A stretch of 5,305 bases of DNA from SAR324 cluster bacterium (lineage in GTDB: Bacteria; Bdellovibrionota; UBA2361; JAAZON01), in the NCBI GenBank assembly GCA_012797725.1, contig JAAZON010000017.1:1-5305 (forward strand). The letters run 5' to 3'. This document shows positions 1 to 5,305 of this stretch, piece by piece. The position numbers and the translations under genes are program-made. Each line of letters begins with the position of its first letter. The stretch's first letter is position 1. A model generated the notes under the pieces. That model was not told the DNA's origin. It was given only the letters and a program-made list of their open reading frames with translations, and made no database searches.

Positions 1-112
1 CCTTGGCTATTCGATCTTTCATTATCTGTTCAGCCAGGCTCTTTTCTCTCGACTTTAACTCATCAGCCGAAAGCTTTCTTATTTCATTCATATAATCCTT
101 TTTCTTTGTCAT
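1..112 (-). CDS. rpmC: 50S ribosomal protein L29, N-terminal part (cut by window edge)
   Basis: Only the first 37 codons are visible; the gene runs off the left edge. The reading begins MTKKKDYMNEIRKLSADEL and continues as a highly charged helix, ending at the edge in KDRIAK. The E-I-R-K-L-S-A-D-E-L segment matches the first helix of L29, a small two-helix protein that binds 23S rRNA beside L23 near the polypeptide exit tunnel. Position directly after rplP, with a 21-nt gap, is where L29 is expected in the S10 operon. The start at 112 is preceded by AGGA with a 7-nt spacer. A second ATG at 91 (MNEIRKL), preceded by AAGGA, is closer to the usual L29 N-terminus and could be the true start. Identity is strongly supported by context and moderately by sequence; the start is uncertain. 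Confidence 0.85.
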   Translation of the reverse strand, partial: MTKKKDYMNEIRKLSADELKSREKSLAEQIMKDRIAK

Positions 113-133
113 ATAGATCCTACCGTTTTATCA

Positions 134-559
134 CTAAAGCAAGAAATCTGACCGTTTAACAACTTTACATTTCACGGGCAATTTAGATGCTGCCAACTCC
201 AGAGCTTCTTTCGCCAGAGCCCCACTGACACCACTCATTTCAAACATCACGCGACCGGCACGAACCTCAGCTACCCATTTTTCGGGAGCACCCTTTCCTT
301 TCCCCATTCGGACTTCAGCAGGTTTGCTGGTTAAGGGCTTATCTGGAAAAATACGAATCCATATTTTCCCACCACGCTTTGCATGACGAGCCATGGCAAC
401 ACGACTGGCTTCAATCTGCCGATCGCTGATCCAACCGGACTCCATTGTTCTAAGTCCAAAGTCTCCGAACTCCAATGTGCAACCTCGCGTCTCAACGCCA
501 CGAAGATGTCGCACTTGCTTCATCTGTTTGCGATATTTTGGTTTCTTTGGTTGAAGCAT
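134..559 (-). CDS. rplP: 50S ribosomal protein L16
   Basis: This 141-residue protein has the usual L16 length and start ([11 protein letters not shown]). L16 is a late-assembling 50S protein that contacts 23S rRNA helices near the A-site and helps position aminoacyl-tRNA. Both family signatures are visible: [12 protein letters not shown] at residues 61-72 and [12 protein letters not shown] at 84-95. Arg84 lies at the site equivalent to the arginine that is hydroxylated in E. coli L16 (Arg81); whether it is modified here cannot be seen. The C-terminus ([10 protein letters not shown]) is canonical. The gene follows rpsC after a 62-nt purine-rich gap holding AGGGA about 11 nt before the ATG, a rather long spacer, and precedes rpmC by 21 nt. 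The stop is TAG. Nothing suggests truncation. Identity is certain from sequence and context. Confidence 0.98.
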   Translation of the reverse strand: MLQPKKPKYRKQMKQVRHLRGVETRGCTLEFGDFGLRTMESGWISDRQIEASRVAMARHAKRGGKIWIRIFPDKPLTSKPAEVRMGKGKGAPEKWVAEVRAGRVMFEMSGVSGALAKEALELAASKLPVKCKVVKRSDFLL

Positions 560-621
560 TTTTTTATTTCCCTACAAATATAAAAAGTCTCGCCTTCCCC
601 TTTCCTATTTCTAAAACACGC

Positions 622-1284
622 TTATATCTGCATGGCTTCAACAGGAACTTGTTCTCCTGGGGCAAACTTCTCTCCCTTAAACACCCAAACCTTTATACCA
701 ATAATGCCATATGCAGTTTCTGCACAGGCTGTTCCATAATCAATCTCTGCTCGTAGGGTGTGAAGGGGTACTCTTCCCTCTCGATAACGCTCACTTCGAG
801 CAATTTCTGCACCATTCAATCGTCCAGACACTGTAACACGCACGCCCTCTGCTCCTACTCGAAAGGCACGGCTGACTGCTTCCTTCATTGCTCTGCGGAA
901 GTTAACCCGACGCTCAAGTTGAAACGCTATATTTTCCGCAACAAGCTGGGCATCCATGTCAGCTTTTCTTGCCTCAACGATGTCCACTTTCACTTCTCGT
1001 TTAACAATACTTCGAAGTTTCTTTCTTAACTCGTCGTGTTCTTTACCTTTCTTACCAATCAGCAAGCCAGGCTTCGCCGAGAAAATTCTTACCTTTACCA
1101 AAGCAGCTGCACGCTCAATCTCAATTCGCGCAATACCTGCAGACTTCAAGTTCGTCTTTATATATTTGCGAATTTCAGCATCTTCTTTGAGATTTGTTGC
1201 AAAGTCTTTATCAGCAAACCAACGGCTCTGCCATGTCTCAATGATTCCAAGGCGCATGCTCTTGGGATGTACTTTCTGACCCAT
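622..1284 (-). CDS. rpsC: 30S ribosomal protein S3
   Basis: This 220-residue protein starts [14 protein letters not shown], the standard S3 opening. S3 sits in the 30S head at the mRNA entry channel, where with S4 and S5 it contributes to mRNA unwinding, and it packs against S10 and S14. The N-terminal half holds a type II KH RNA-binding domain with its GxxG loop as GKKG at residues 77-80. The C-terminal domain shows the S3 signature region from [13 protein letters not shown] through RAEIDYG to the terminal [10 protein letters not shown]. It is at the short end for the family because it lacks the long C-terminal tail found in many bacteria. The start is well placed: GGGAG lies 5 nt before the ATG, and the gap to rplV is 27 nt. 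The stop is TAA. No anomalies are seen. Confidence 0.98.
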   Translation of the reverse strand: MGQKVHPKSMRLGIIETWQSRWFADKDFATNLKEDAEIRKYIKTNLKSAGIARIEIERAAALVKVRIFSAKPGLLIGKKGKEHDELRKKLRSIVKREVKVDIVEARKADMDAQLVAENIAFQLERRVNFRRAMKEAVSRAFRVGAEGVRVTVSGRLNGAEIARSERYREGRVPLHTLRAEIDYGTACAETAYGIIGIKVWVFKGEKFAPGEQVPVEAMQI

Positions 1285-1311
1285 ATTGTCTCCCAGACTT
1301 CCCTAAACTTT

Positions 1312-1701
1312 CTATTTCTCCGATAACACTATTGTCACATGCGAGCTTCTCTTTATAAGAGATGTCGCACGACCATGGGCTCTTGGAAGCCATCGCTTAA
1401 GCGATTTGCCTCCATTAACCCAGCCACCAGTGACCCACAAACGATCGATATCAAGACCTTTCACTTCCCGGGCATTGTATTTTGCCGATGCTAAAACCTT
1501 CAGTAGAATTCGCGCCGTTTTTTTCGGGTTGAATTTCAAAATCTGTTCGGCCGGCTCTAACTGTTTGCCTTTGATAAGGTTCACCATTAGACGCATCTTT
1601 TGAGGCGATACGCGAATATGCCTTAATGTGGCACTTGCCGAACCCTCAACCGGAAGGTGACGGCTCTTTGGTATCTGACGGATTATTTTGCGAGCAACCA
1701 T
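1312..1701 (-). CDS. rplV: 50S ribosomal protein L22
   Basis: L22 binds 23S rRNA domain I and sends an extended beta-hairpin into the peptide exit tunnel, where it forms the constriction with L4. This copy has 129 residues. The globular core begins at RHIRVSPQKMRLM (27-39), so there is an N-terminal extension of about 19 residues relative to E. coli L22. The diagnostic C-terminal segment runs from KRWLPRAHGRATS (102-114) to SSHVTIVLSEK. The tunnel hairpin lies around residues 92-110 and appears normal in length. The ATG is preceded by AGGGGA with an 8-nt spacer. The gap from rpsS is 20 nt and the stop is TAG. There is no Met codon between 1701 and the core, so the extended start is the simplest choice. 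Identity is secure. Confidence 0.98.
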   Translation of the reverse strand: MVARKIIRQIPKSRHLPVEGSASATLRHIRVSPQKMRLMVNLIKGKQLEPAEQILKFNPKKTARILLKVLASAKYNAREVKGLDIDRLWVTGGWVNGGKSLKRWLPRAHGRATSLIKRSSHVTIVLSEK

Positions 1702-1721
1702 AATTCTTCCCCTACCCGTTC

Positions 1722-2012
1722 TTACTTAGCACCTGTTTCAGCAGCTTTTGCTGATTTGGTCGAATGTCCATGAAACACACGCGTTGCAGAGAATTCTCCC
1801 AAGCGATGCCCCACCATATTCTCAGTTACAAAGACTGCATTGAATTTTTTACCGTTATGTACTGCAAACGTGAGTCCGACCATTTCTGGCGTAATCGTAG
1901 ACGCACGTGCCCATGTTTTAATTACGCCCTTATATTGTCCAGACAAAGCCCTGTTAATCCACCTAACCAGACTCGGATGCACATACGGTCCTTTCTTTAA
2001 TGATCGTGCCAT
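1722..2012 (-). CDS. rpsS: 30S ribosomal protein S19
   Basis: S19 is a 30S head protein that pairs with S13 and touches the A-site tRNA and bridge B1a. The 96-residue product starts [15 protein letters not shown] and contains the family signature NGKK...[11 protein letters not shown] (residues 53-77) followed by TRVFHGH. The last dozen residues form a short Lys/Ala-rich tail beyond the conserved core, slightly longer than E. coli S19. Its Shine-Dalgarno is the best in the window: TAAGGAG, whose TAA is the stop codon of rplB, placed 10 nt before the ATG. This tight coupling suggests translational linkage between L2 and S19. The gap to rplB is 14 nt. Identity is certain. Confidence 0.98.
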   Translation of the reverse strand: MARSLKKGPYVHPSLVRWINRALSGQYKGVIKTWARASTITPEMVGLTFAVHNGKKFNAVFVTENMVGHRLGEFSATRVFHGHSTKSAKAAETGAK

Positions 2013-2022
2013 AATCGCCTTA

Positions 2023-2029
2023 CTCCTTA
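2023..2029 (-). promoter_or_regulatory. Shine-Dalgarno of rpsS overlapping the rplB stop codon
   Basis: On the minus strand the sequence reads TAAGGAG, with TAA being the in-frame stop of rplB and the following GGAG completing a near-perfect anti-SD match. The spacer to the rpsS ATG is 10 nt, and a second AAGG lies 5 nt before the ATG. A ribosome terminating on rplB would therefore cover the rpsS initiation site, which favours coupled translation. The coupling itself is inferred. Confidence 0.75.
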
Positions 2030-2860
2030 TTTAGCCGAAGCTAAACGTTTCTTCATAATAAACTTATTAGTCCTCTTATTCTTCCTAGTCTTCAATCCCT
2101 TCGTTGGTTTTCCGGCCGGAGTACAAGGATGCCTTCCTCCTGAAGCTCGACCTTCTCCACCACCCATTGGATGATCAACCGGATTCTTCGCAACACCACG
2201 CACATGTGGTCTAATTCCAAGCCAACGTGAGCGTCCTGCTTTTCCGATTGAAATATTCGAATATTCCGCGAATCCAACTTCACCGATAGTCGCATAACAT
2301 TCTTCGAAGACTTTGCGAATTTCACCAGATGGCATTCTCAAAAGTCCATAACGCCCTTCTTTAGCTATGAGCTGAGCAGCGCAACCAGCAGATCTAACTG
2401 CTTGGCCGCCTCTTCCCACTTTCATTTCAACGTTGTGCACCGACATTCCAAGAGGTATTTGCTTTATAGGAAGTGCATTTCCGGGCTTCACCTCAATGTT
2501 CTCACCAGATAGGACCTGATCATTCACTTTCAACCCATTTGGTGCCAGAATGTAACGCTTTTCACCATCTGCATAATACAACAAGGCAAGACGAGCTGAA
2601 CGATTAGGATCGTACTCGATTGCCTTAACTGTTGCTGGTATTCCTTTTTTCTCTCTTCGGAAGTCTACAATTCGATAGCGCTGTTTATGACCGCCGCCGA
2701 TATTGATGTTGGTCGCGCGTCCATATGAATTACGCCCACCTGAAGAAGACTTCTTTGAAAGTAGAACCCGTTCTGGCTTCTTCTTTGACACTTCTGCAAA
2801 ATCAGAAACGAAAAAGAATCGCCTTGCTGGTGTTGTTGGATCGTATTTCCTTAGTCCCAT
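2027..2860 (-). CDS. rplB: 50S ribosomal protein L2
   Basis: L2 is a universal 50S protein near the peptidyl transferase centre, needed for subunit association and tRNA binding. The product is 277 residues, typical for bacteria. It has the N-terminal OB-fold part ([15 protein letters not shown], then [13 protein letters not shown] at 55-67), the central SH3-like part ([15 protein letters not shown], about 80-94), and the C-terminal signature [12 protein letters not shown] (218-229). His230, equivalent to the conserved E. coli His229, is retained. Next comes PMGGGEGR, with Met where E. coli has a second His. Two features differ from the common consensus: residues 49-54 (ATNINI) replace the usual basic stretch before GGGHK, and the usual TPWG is TPAG (247-250). 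The gap from rplW is 41 nt, with a modest GAGAG as SD. Identity is certain; the variations may be lineage-specific. Confidence 0.98.
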   Translation of the reverse strand: MGLRKYDPTTPARRFFFVSDFAEVSKKKPERVLLSKKSSSGGRNSYGRATNINIGGGHKQRYRIVDFRREKKGIPATVKAIEYDPNRSARLALLYYADGEKRYILAPNGLKVNDQVLSGENIEVKPGNALPIKQIPLGMSVHNVEMKVGRGGQAVRSAGCAAQLIAKEGRYGLLRMPSGEIRKVFEECYATIGEVGFAEYSNISIGKAGRSRWLGIRPHVRGVAKNPVDHPMGGGEGRASGGRHPCTPAGKPTKGLKTRKNKRTNKFIMKKRLASAK

Positions 2861-2901
2861 TGTCGTCTCTCAGACCTCATAAATTAAAACTGTCTCACTT
2901 C

Positions 2902-3252
2902 CTAGAGCCCTTCAACCAAATCCAGGCGATGCCCCTCTTTGAGTGACACATAAGCTTTCTTGTAGGCCGCCCTCACGCCGCGAGACCGAGAGGTCTGTTT
3001 GGGCTTGCCTGCGTAATTAATAGTCCTCACGGAAGAAACTTCAACCTTGAATATTCGCTCCACAGCTTCTTTTATATCTTCCTTGTTTGCACGGCGATCT
3101 ACTTTAAGAGCGACCACACTTCCAACATTTCCTCGACCCTCACTTCCCAGAGTTGAACTTTTCTCAGTAAGCACCGGTCCCAAAATTACATGGAAATCCC
3201 TGGCGCGGGTCACCTTCTCATCATTTTTCTTTTTTCTAATCATTCGTGCCAT
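2902..3252 (-). CDS. rplW: 50S ribosomal protein L23
   Basis: L23 lies at the exit of the peptide tunnel and serves as the docking site for trigger factor and the signal recognition particle. The 116-residue product has the family hallmarks PVLTEKS (26-32), VDRRANKEDIKEAVERIF (51-68), INYAGKPKQ and a terminal YVSLKEGHRLDL. Residues 36-48 (LGSEGRGNVGSVV) are a little longer than the usual loop. There are three candidate starts. A GTG at 3258 would add two residues, but it lies inside GGGGTG, which looks like the Shine-Dalgarno (3256-3261) of the ATG at 3252 with a 3-nt spacer measured from its 3' end. A later ATG at 3243 would trim three residues. I chose 3252. The gap to rplD is then 24 nt. 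Stop is TAG. Identity is secure; the start is moderately so. Confidence 0.96.
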   Translation of the reverse strand: MARMIRKKKNDEKVTRARDFHVILGPVLTEKSSTLGSEGRGNVGSVVALKVDRRANKEDIKEAVERIFKVEVSSVRTINYAGKPKQTSRSRGVRAAYKKAYVSLKEGHRLDLVEGL

Positions 3253-3276
3253 AAGCACCCCATCTTACAAAAGCTA

Positions 3277-3930
3277 TTAATTCCGTCTCTCCAGTCTCTC
3301 CTGTAAAGCCTGAATACCTTCTTTCGAGCAAATTAAATATTTATAATAAAGCAAGTCGTAGACATTAATTCCGCTAACCGAAAGAGTCTTAACCCCTGCT
3401 ATATTGCGGGATGATTTCTCTATTACTTTCTCGCCTTCATCTCCATTTCCTTTAAGTAAGATAAGCGAACGGCCTTTTTCTGCCCCGATATTTTTTAGAA
3501 GCTCAGTGATCTCTTTGGTCTTGATTCTCGAAAGCTTCAAGTCGTCTAGGACAACAAGTTGCGATTCTTTAACTTTCTCAGTCAAAACCGATGTCAATGC
3601 CTGCAATCTGCTTCGCTTGGTTATTCGAGTCTTATAGTCACGAGGATGAGGACCGAAAGTTACCGCTCCACCAACTAATAAGGGCGATATATTGGAACCT
3701 CGACGTGCATTTCCTGTCCCTTTTTGTTTGTAAGGTTTCTTACCTCCCCCTAACATCATGGATCGGGTAAGCGTTGAATGAGTGCCAGAACGGCGCTTCG
3801 CAAGCTGCCAAACAACCACATCGTGCACCAAATGTTCAAGAACCGGGGCTTGAAACACTTTCGCATCAAGAGCAACAGTCCCCTTAGGCTTTCCCTTGGT
3901 ATCAACAACTTTATACTCTATAGACTCCAT
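3277..3930 (-). CDS. rplD: 50S ribosomal protein L4
   Basis: L4 binds 23S rRNA early in 50S assembly and, with L22, lines the exit-tunnel constriction through a long loop. In E. coli it also represses its own operon via the S10 leader. With the start chosen here the product is 217 residues, beginning MESIEYKVVDTKGK. Conserved blocks are GTHST (49-53), the tunnel loop GGGKKPYKQKGTGNARRGS (61-79), and GPHPRDY (93-99). The C-terminal Rossmann-like part ends in INVYDLLYY. An in-frame ATG at 3945 would add MNEAT, but it has only a weak AGAAAG in front. The ATG at 3930 has GAGG 5 nt upstream and gives a more usual N-terminus. With 3930 the gap to rplC is 21 nt; with 3945 it is 6 nt. Identity is certain, start is uncertain by five codons. 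Confidence 0.96.
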   Translation of the reverse strand: MESIEYKVVDTKGKPKGTVALDAKVFQAPVLEHLVHDVVVWQLAKRRSGTHSTLTRSMMLGGGKKPYKQKGTGNARRGSNISPLLVGGAVTFGPHPRDYKTRITKRSRLQALTSVLTEKVKESQLVVLDDLKLSRIKTKEITELLKNIGAEKGRSLILLKGNGDEGEKVIEKSSRNIAGVKTLSVSGINVYDLLYYKYLICSKEGIQALQERLERRN

Positions 3931-3935
3931 AGTAG

Positions 3936-3939
3936 CCTC
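3936..3939 (-). promoter_or_regulatory. Shine-Dalgarno favouring the inner rplD start
   Basis: GAGG on the minus strand lies 5 nt before the ATG at 3930 and after the alternative ATG at 3945. It is the clearest SD near the rplD N-terminus and is the reason the inner start was chosen. It is short, so this is a preference and not proof. Confidence 0.45.
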
Positions 3940-3951
3940 ATTCATTTCTTT

Positions 3952-4632
3952 CTATGCGGCCTTTTTTGCCGTCACACTGCGTTTTGATTTTCGAACCACA
4001 ACTATTCCACCCCTGGATCCAGGTACAGCACCTTTTACCAGAATAACATTTTGCTCCGGCTTAACTTCAATAACCTGAAGGTTCTGAACAGTCACATTCT
4101 CATTGCCATAATGCACAGGCATACGTTTGTTCTTAAACACGCGACCTGGGGTTTTTCTACAGCCAATGGAACCGATGTTCCTACGATATTCATGGGTACC
4201 ACGCGTTGCAGGCTGCCCTTTCATACCATATCGGCGCACCACTCCTGTGAAGCCCCTCCCGATAGAAACACCCGATATGTCAACACGTGCACCTTCTCCA
4301 AAAAGATCCTTTGCACAGAGTTCTTGTCCGAGGGTTGTCCATCCAAGAGCTGCTGCATCGCAGCGAACCTCTCGAACATGATAAAACGCCCCTTTCCCAG
4401 AACCTGCAAAGTGCCCCATCAACGCCTTATTCGTACGTTGCGGTTTCTTTGGCTGAAAGCCGATCTGCACTGCGTCGTAACCATCTTTATCGACGGTCTT
4501 CAACTGAACAATGTAACAAGGCCCCACTTCTATTGCTGTTACAGGAACACACTGCCCATCCTGAGTGAAAACTTGGGTCATCCCCAATTTCCTCCCCAAT
4601 AGGCCTTCCGTATTTATTCTCTCACTCGTCAT
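3952..4632 (-). CDS. rplC: 50S ribosomal protein L3
   Basis: L3 initiates 50S assembly together with L24 and reaches towards the peptidyl transferase centre with a long internal loop. With the start at 4632 the product is 226 residues. It carries LLGRKLGMTQVF (11-22), VTAIEVGPCYIVQ, and the L3 signature from Phe111 to Arg134 (core VDISGVSIGRGFTG). The central extension reads HEYRRNIGSIG (147-157), then TPGRVFKNKRM, and the end is VKGAVPGSRGG plus a basic tail. Cys158 occupies the position of the E. coli glutamine that PrmB methylates. Residues 172-176 read PVHYG where PGHMG is common. A longer reading from an ATG at 4659 exists, but that start has no SD and its nine extra residues look unlike L3. 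The chosen ATG has GGAG 10 nt upstream. It follows rpsJ after 72 nt that contain a hairpin. Confidence 0.97.
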   Translation of the reverse strand: MTSERINTEGLLGRKLGMTQVFTQDGQCVPVTAIEVGPCYIVQLKTVDKDGYDAVQIGFQPKKPQRTNKALMGHFAGSGKGAFYHVREVRCDAAALGWTTLGQELCAKDLFGEGARVDISGVSIGRGFTGVVRRYGMKGQPATRGTHEYRRNIGSIGCRKTPGRVFKNKRMPVHYGNENVTVQNLQVIEVKPEQNVILVKGAVPGSRGGIVVVRKSKRSVTAKKAA

Positions 4633-4664
4633 AACGAACACGCTCCAAAACTTATGCATTCAAT

Positions 4665-4688
4665 GCGGTGCCAGGATCCAGCACTCGC
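4665..4688 (-). promoter_or_regulatory. Predicted RNA hairpin in the rpsJ-rplC spacer
   Basis: Read on the minus strand, GCG-A-GTGCTGG pairs with CTGGCAC-CGC across an AUC loop. This gives ten base pairs, two of them G-U wobbles, with one bulged A. On the plus strand those two pairs would be A-C mismatches, so the fold fits the operon transcript better. The stem begins 17 nt after the rpsJ stop and ends about 28 nt before the rplC SD. No U-tract follows, so it is not a standard terminator. It may mark mRNA processing, stability or translation control of rplC. This was folded by eye; its function is unknown. Confidence 0.5.
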
Positions 4689-4704
4689 CTGCAGCGTCTT
4701 CTTC

Positions 4705-5019
4705 CTAATGCAGCTTGATTTCCACGTTAATTCCCGTCGAGAGCTCAAGCTTGCCAAGCTCGTCGATGGTCTGCTGAGTAGGCTCAAGAATATCAAGCAA
4801 CCTATTATGAGTTCTAATCTCAAATTGCTCACGCGATTTCTTGTCCGCAAAAGTAGCCCTGTTTACGGTATACCGCCTTATCCTAGTAGGAAGCGGTATA
4901 GGACCTGCCACACGGCCACCTGTTCGTCTCACTACATTGACGATTTCTGTCACATCAGAGTCAAGGATTCGGTGATCGTATCCTTTTAATCTCACTCGTA
5001 TGCGCTGACTGCCTAACAT
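4705..5019 (-). CDS. rpsJ: 30S ribosomal protein S10 (NusE)
   Basis: S10 is a 30S head protein and, as NusE, partners NusB and NusG in antitermination and transcription-translation coupling. The 104-residue product has the standard length. It shows [13 protein letters not shown] (8-20), the family signature [16 protein letters not shown] (30-45), and the conserved [13 protein letters not shown] (59-71). The C-terminus INVEIKLH is typical. It is the first ribosomal-protein gene of the cluster, 142 nt downstream of tuf and 72 nt upstream of rplC. The ATG lacks a strong SD: the nearest purine run is AAAGAGAAAA, 8 nt or so upstream. A large leader stem ends 23 nt before the ATG, consistent with regulation at this point. 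Stop is TAG. Identity is certain. Confidence 0.98.
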   Translation of the reverse strand: MLGSQRIRVRLKGYDHRILDSDVTEIVNVVRRTGGRVAGPIPLPTRIRRYTVNRATFADKKSREQFEIRTHNRLLDILEPTQQTIDELGKLELSTGINVEIKLH

Positions 5020-5042
5020 AATATTTTTCTCTTTTCTCAGAG

Positions 5043-5081
5043 GCTGCCCCCATGAATTTACATAAAATCCACGAGAGCAGC
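5043..5081 (-). promoter_or_regulatory. Long RNA stem-loop in the rpsJ (S10) leader
   Basis: On the minus strand CTGCTCTCGTGGATTT (5080-5065) pairs without interruption to AAATTCATGGGGGCAG (5059-5044) across the loop UAUGU. A further G-C pair at 5081/5043 makes 17 bp. Four pairs are G-U wobbles (5048/5076, 5050/5074, 5052/5072, 5055/5069); on the plus strand these would be A-C mismatches, so the structure belongs to the rpsJ transcript. No U-run follows, so it is not an intrinsic terminator. It lies in the untranslated leader of the operon, where E. coli has L4-responsive hairpins. No homology to the E. coli leader is visible by eye. Structure is well supported, function inferred. Confidence 0.7.
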
Positions 5082-5140
5082 ATGTTTTCTTTTGCGGGTT
5101 TGGCTATTTATGCAAACACTTAATCATCGAAATAAATATC

Positions 5141-5160
5141 TAATGACAGGTTCTGCATTA
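5141..5160 (-). terminator. Weak hairpin just after tuf, possible terminator or attenuator
   Basis: One base after the tuf TGA, the minus strand reads TAATG-CAG-AAC-CTG-T-CATTA. This folds as 5 plus 3 base pairs with a bulged U and a 3-nt loop. It is followed by GATATTTATTTC, which is U-rich but broken up. The stem is short and partly AT-only, so strong termination is unlikely. It may end part of the tuf transcripts or protect their 3' end. Confidence 0.25.
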
Positions 5161-5161
5161 A

Positions 5162-5305
5162 TCACTCAACAACCTCAGCCACCACACCCGAACCTACGGT
5201 TCTTCCGCCCTCTCGTATAGCAAAGCGGCTCTGCTTTTCCATAGCGATTGGCTGAAGAAGTTCAACATCAAGTGTGATACGGTCACCTGGCATAGCCATT
5301 TCAAC
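5162..5305 (-). CDS. tuf: Elongation factor Tu, C-terminal end (cut by window edge)
   Basis: The last 47 codons of EF-Tu are present and the gene runs off the right edge. EF-Tu is the GTPase that brings aminoacyl-tRNA to the ribosomal A-site. The visible part is the end of beta-barrel domain [19 protein letters not shown], then [22 protein letters not shown] and a terminal [10 protein letters not shown]. The [11 protein letters not shown] block is nearly invariant in bacteria. Domains I and II lie outside the window. Stop is TGA, and 142 nt separate it from rpsJ. The usual bacterial layout would place fusA and rpsG further upstream, but that cannot be seen here. Whether the genome carries a second tuf copy is also unknown. 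Confidence 0.97.
   Translation of the reverse strand, partial: VEMAMPGDRITLDVELLQPIAMEKQSRFAIREGGRTVGSGVVAEVVE

Noticed and set aside
560..621. Purine-rich 62-nt gap between rpsC and rplP
   Set aside because: It holds only a modest SD; no hairpin, small gene or repeat could be found.
956..1326. Overlapping plus-strand open frames of about 100 codons opposite rpsC
   Set aside because: They are antisense shadows of a well-conserved S3 gene with no recognisable domain.
2092..2325. A 77-codon minus-strand frame inside rplB
   Set aside because: It is out of frame with the L2 gene, which is unambiguous over the same stretch.
2865..2875. Small GTCT-GAG-AGAC stem over the rplB SD
   Set aside because: Four base pairs with a 3-nt loop is within chance expectation, and no supporting wobble or extension is seen.
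4051..4602. A 183-codon open frame on the plus strand, antisense to rplC
   Set aside because: It lies wholly inside rplC on the opposite strand, its translation is Cys/His-rich and resembles no family I know, and it is best explained as a frame shadow of the conserved L3 gene.
4629..4850. A 73-codon minus-strand frame overlapping rpsJ and the rplC leader
   Set aside because: It runs in another frame across the certain S10 gene and has no family resemblance, so it is a shadow.
5090..5130. Possible -10 box (CATAAAT) upstream of rpsJ
   Set aside because: Only a partial match to TATAAT with no credible -35 element at the right spacing, so no promoter is called.

Overview
The window is a stretch of bacterial chromosome carrying the S10 ribosomal-protein operon, read entirely from the minus strand. 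In transcription order (right to left) it holds the 3' end of tuf (EF-Tu), rpsJ (S10), rplC (L3), rplD (L4), rplW (L23), rplB (L2), rpsS (S19), rplV (L22), rpsC (S3), rplP (L16) and the 5' end of rpmC (L29). All ten ribosomal-protein genes look intact apart from rpmC, which is cut by the window edge. The set and order are the classic bacterial S10 arrangement, with tuf (from the str cluster) directly upstream. No mobile element, CRISPR array, tRNA or rRNA gene, or accessory gene is present.

Lineage: base composition is roughly mid-40s percent GC by eye. Protein wording (for example the L2 start with SDFAE and KKPER, the L3 RGTHEYRRN segment, and the L2 tail [15 protein letters not shown]) reminds me most of the PVC superphylum on the Verrucomicrobia/Lentisphaerae side. 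This is recall-based inference and not a database result. The tuf-rpsJ-rplC order argues against Chlamydiae, where rpsJ lies with fusA instead.

Layout: genes from rplC to rpmC are packed with gaps of at most about 60 nt, which suggests one polycistronic mRNA. There are two larger spacers. The 142-nt tuf-rpsJ spacer (5020-5161) contains a small hairpin just after the tuf stop and, closer to rpsJ, an uninterrupted 17-bp stem with a 5-nt loop whose four G-U wobbles are possible only in the minus-strand transcript. The 72-nt rpsJ-rplC spacer (4633-4704) contains a second bulged stem. Neither of these two stems is followed by a U-tract, so they look like leader or spacer RNA structures and not intrinsic terminators. 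The rpsJ leader stem sits where E. coli has its L4-responsive S10 leader, so an autoregulatory role is a reasonable but untested hypothesis.

Functionally the products build both subunits (S10, S19, S3 in the 30S head; L2, L3, L4, L22, L23, L16, L29 in the 50S around the peptidyl transferase centre and exit tunnel) and EF-Tu delivers aminoacyl-tRNA to the finished ribosome. This is mainly an ordinary housekeeping region. The only signals worth a second look are the RNA stems and a few residue changes in L2 and L3.
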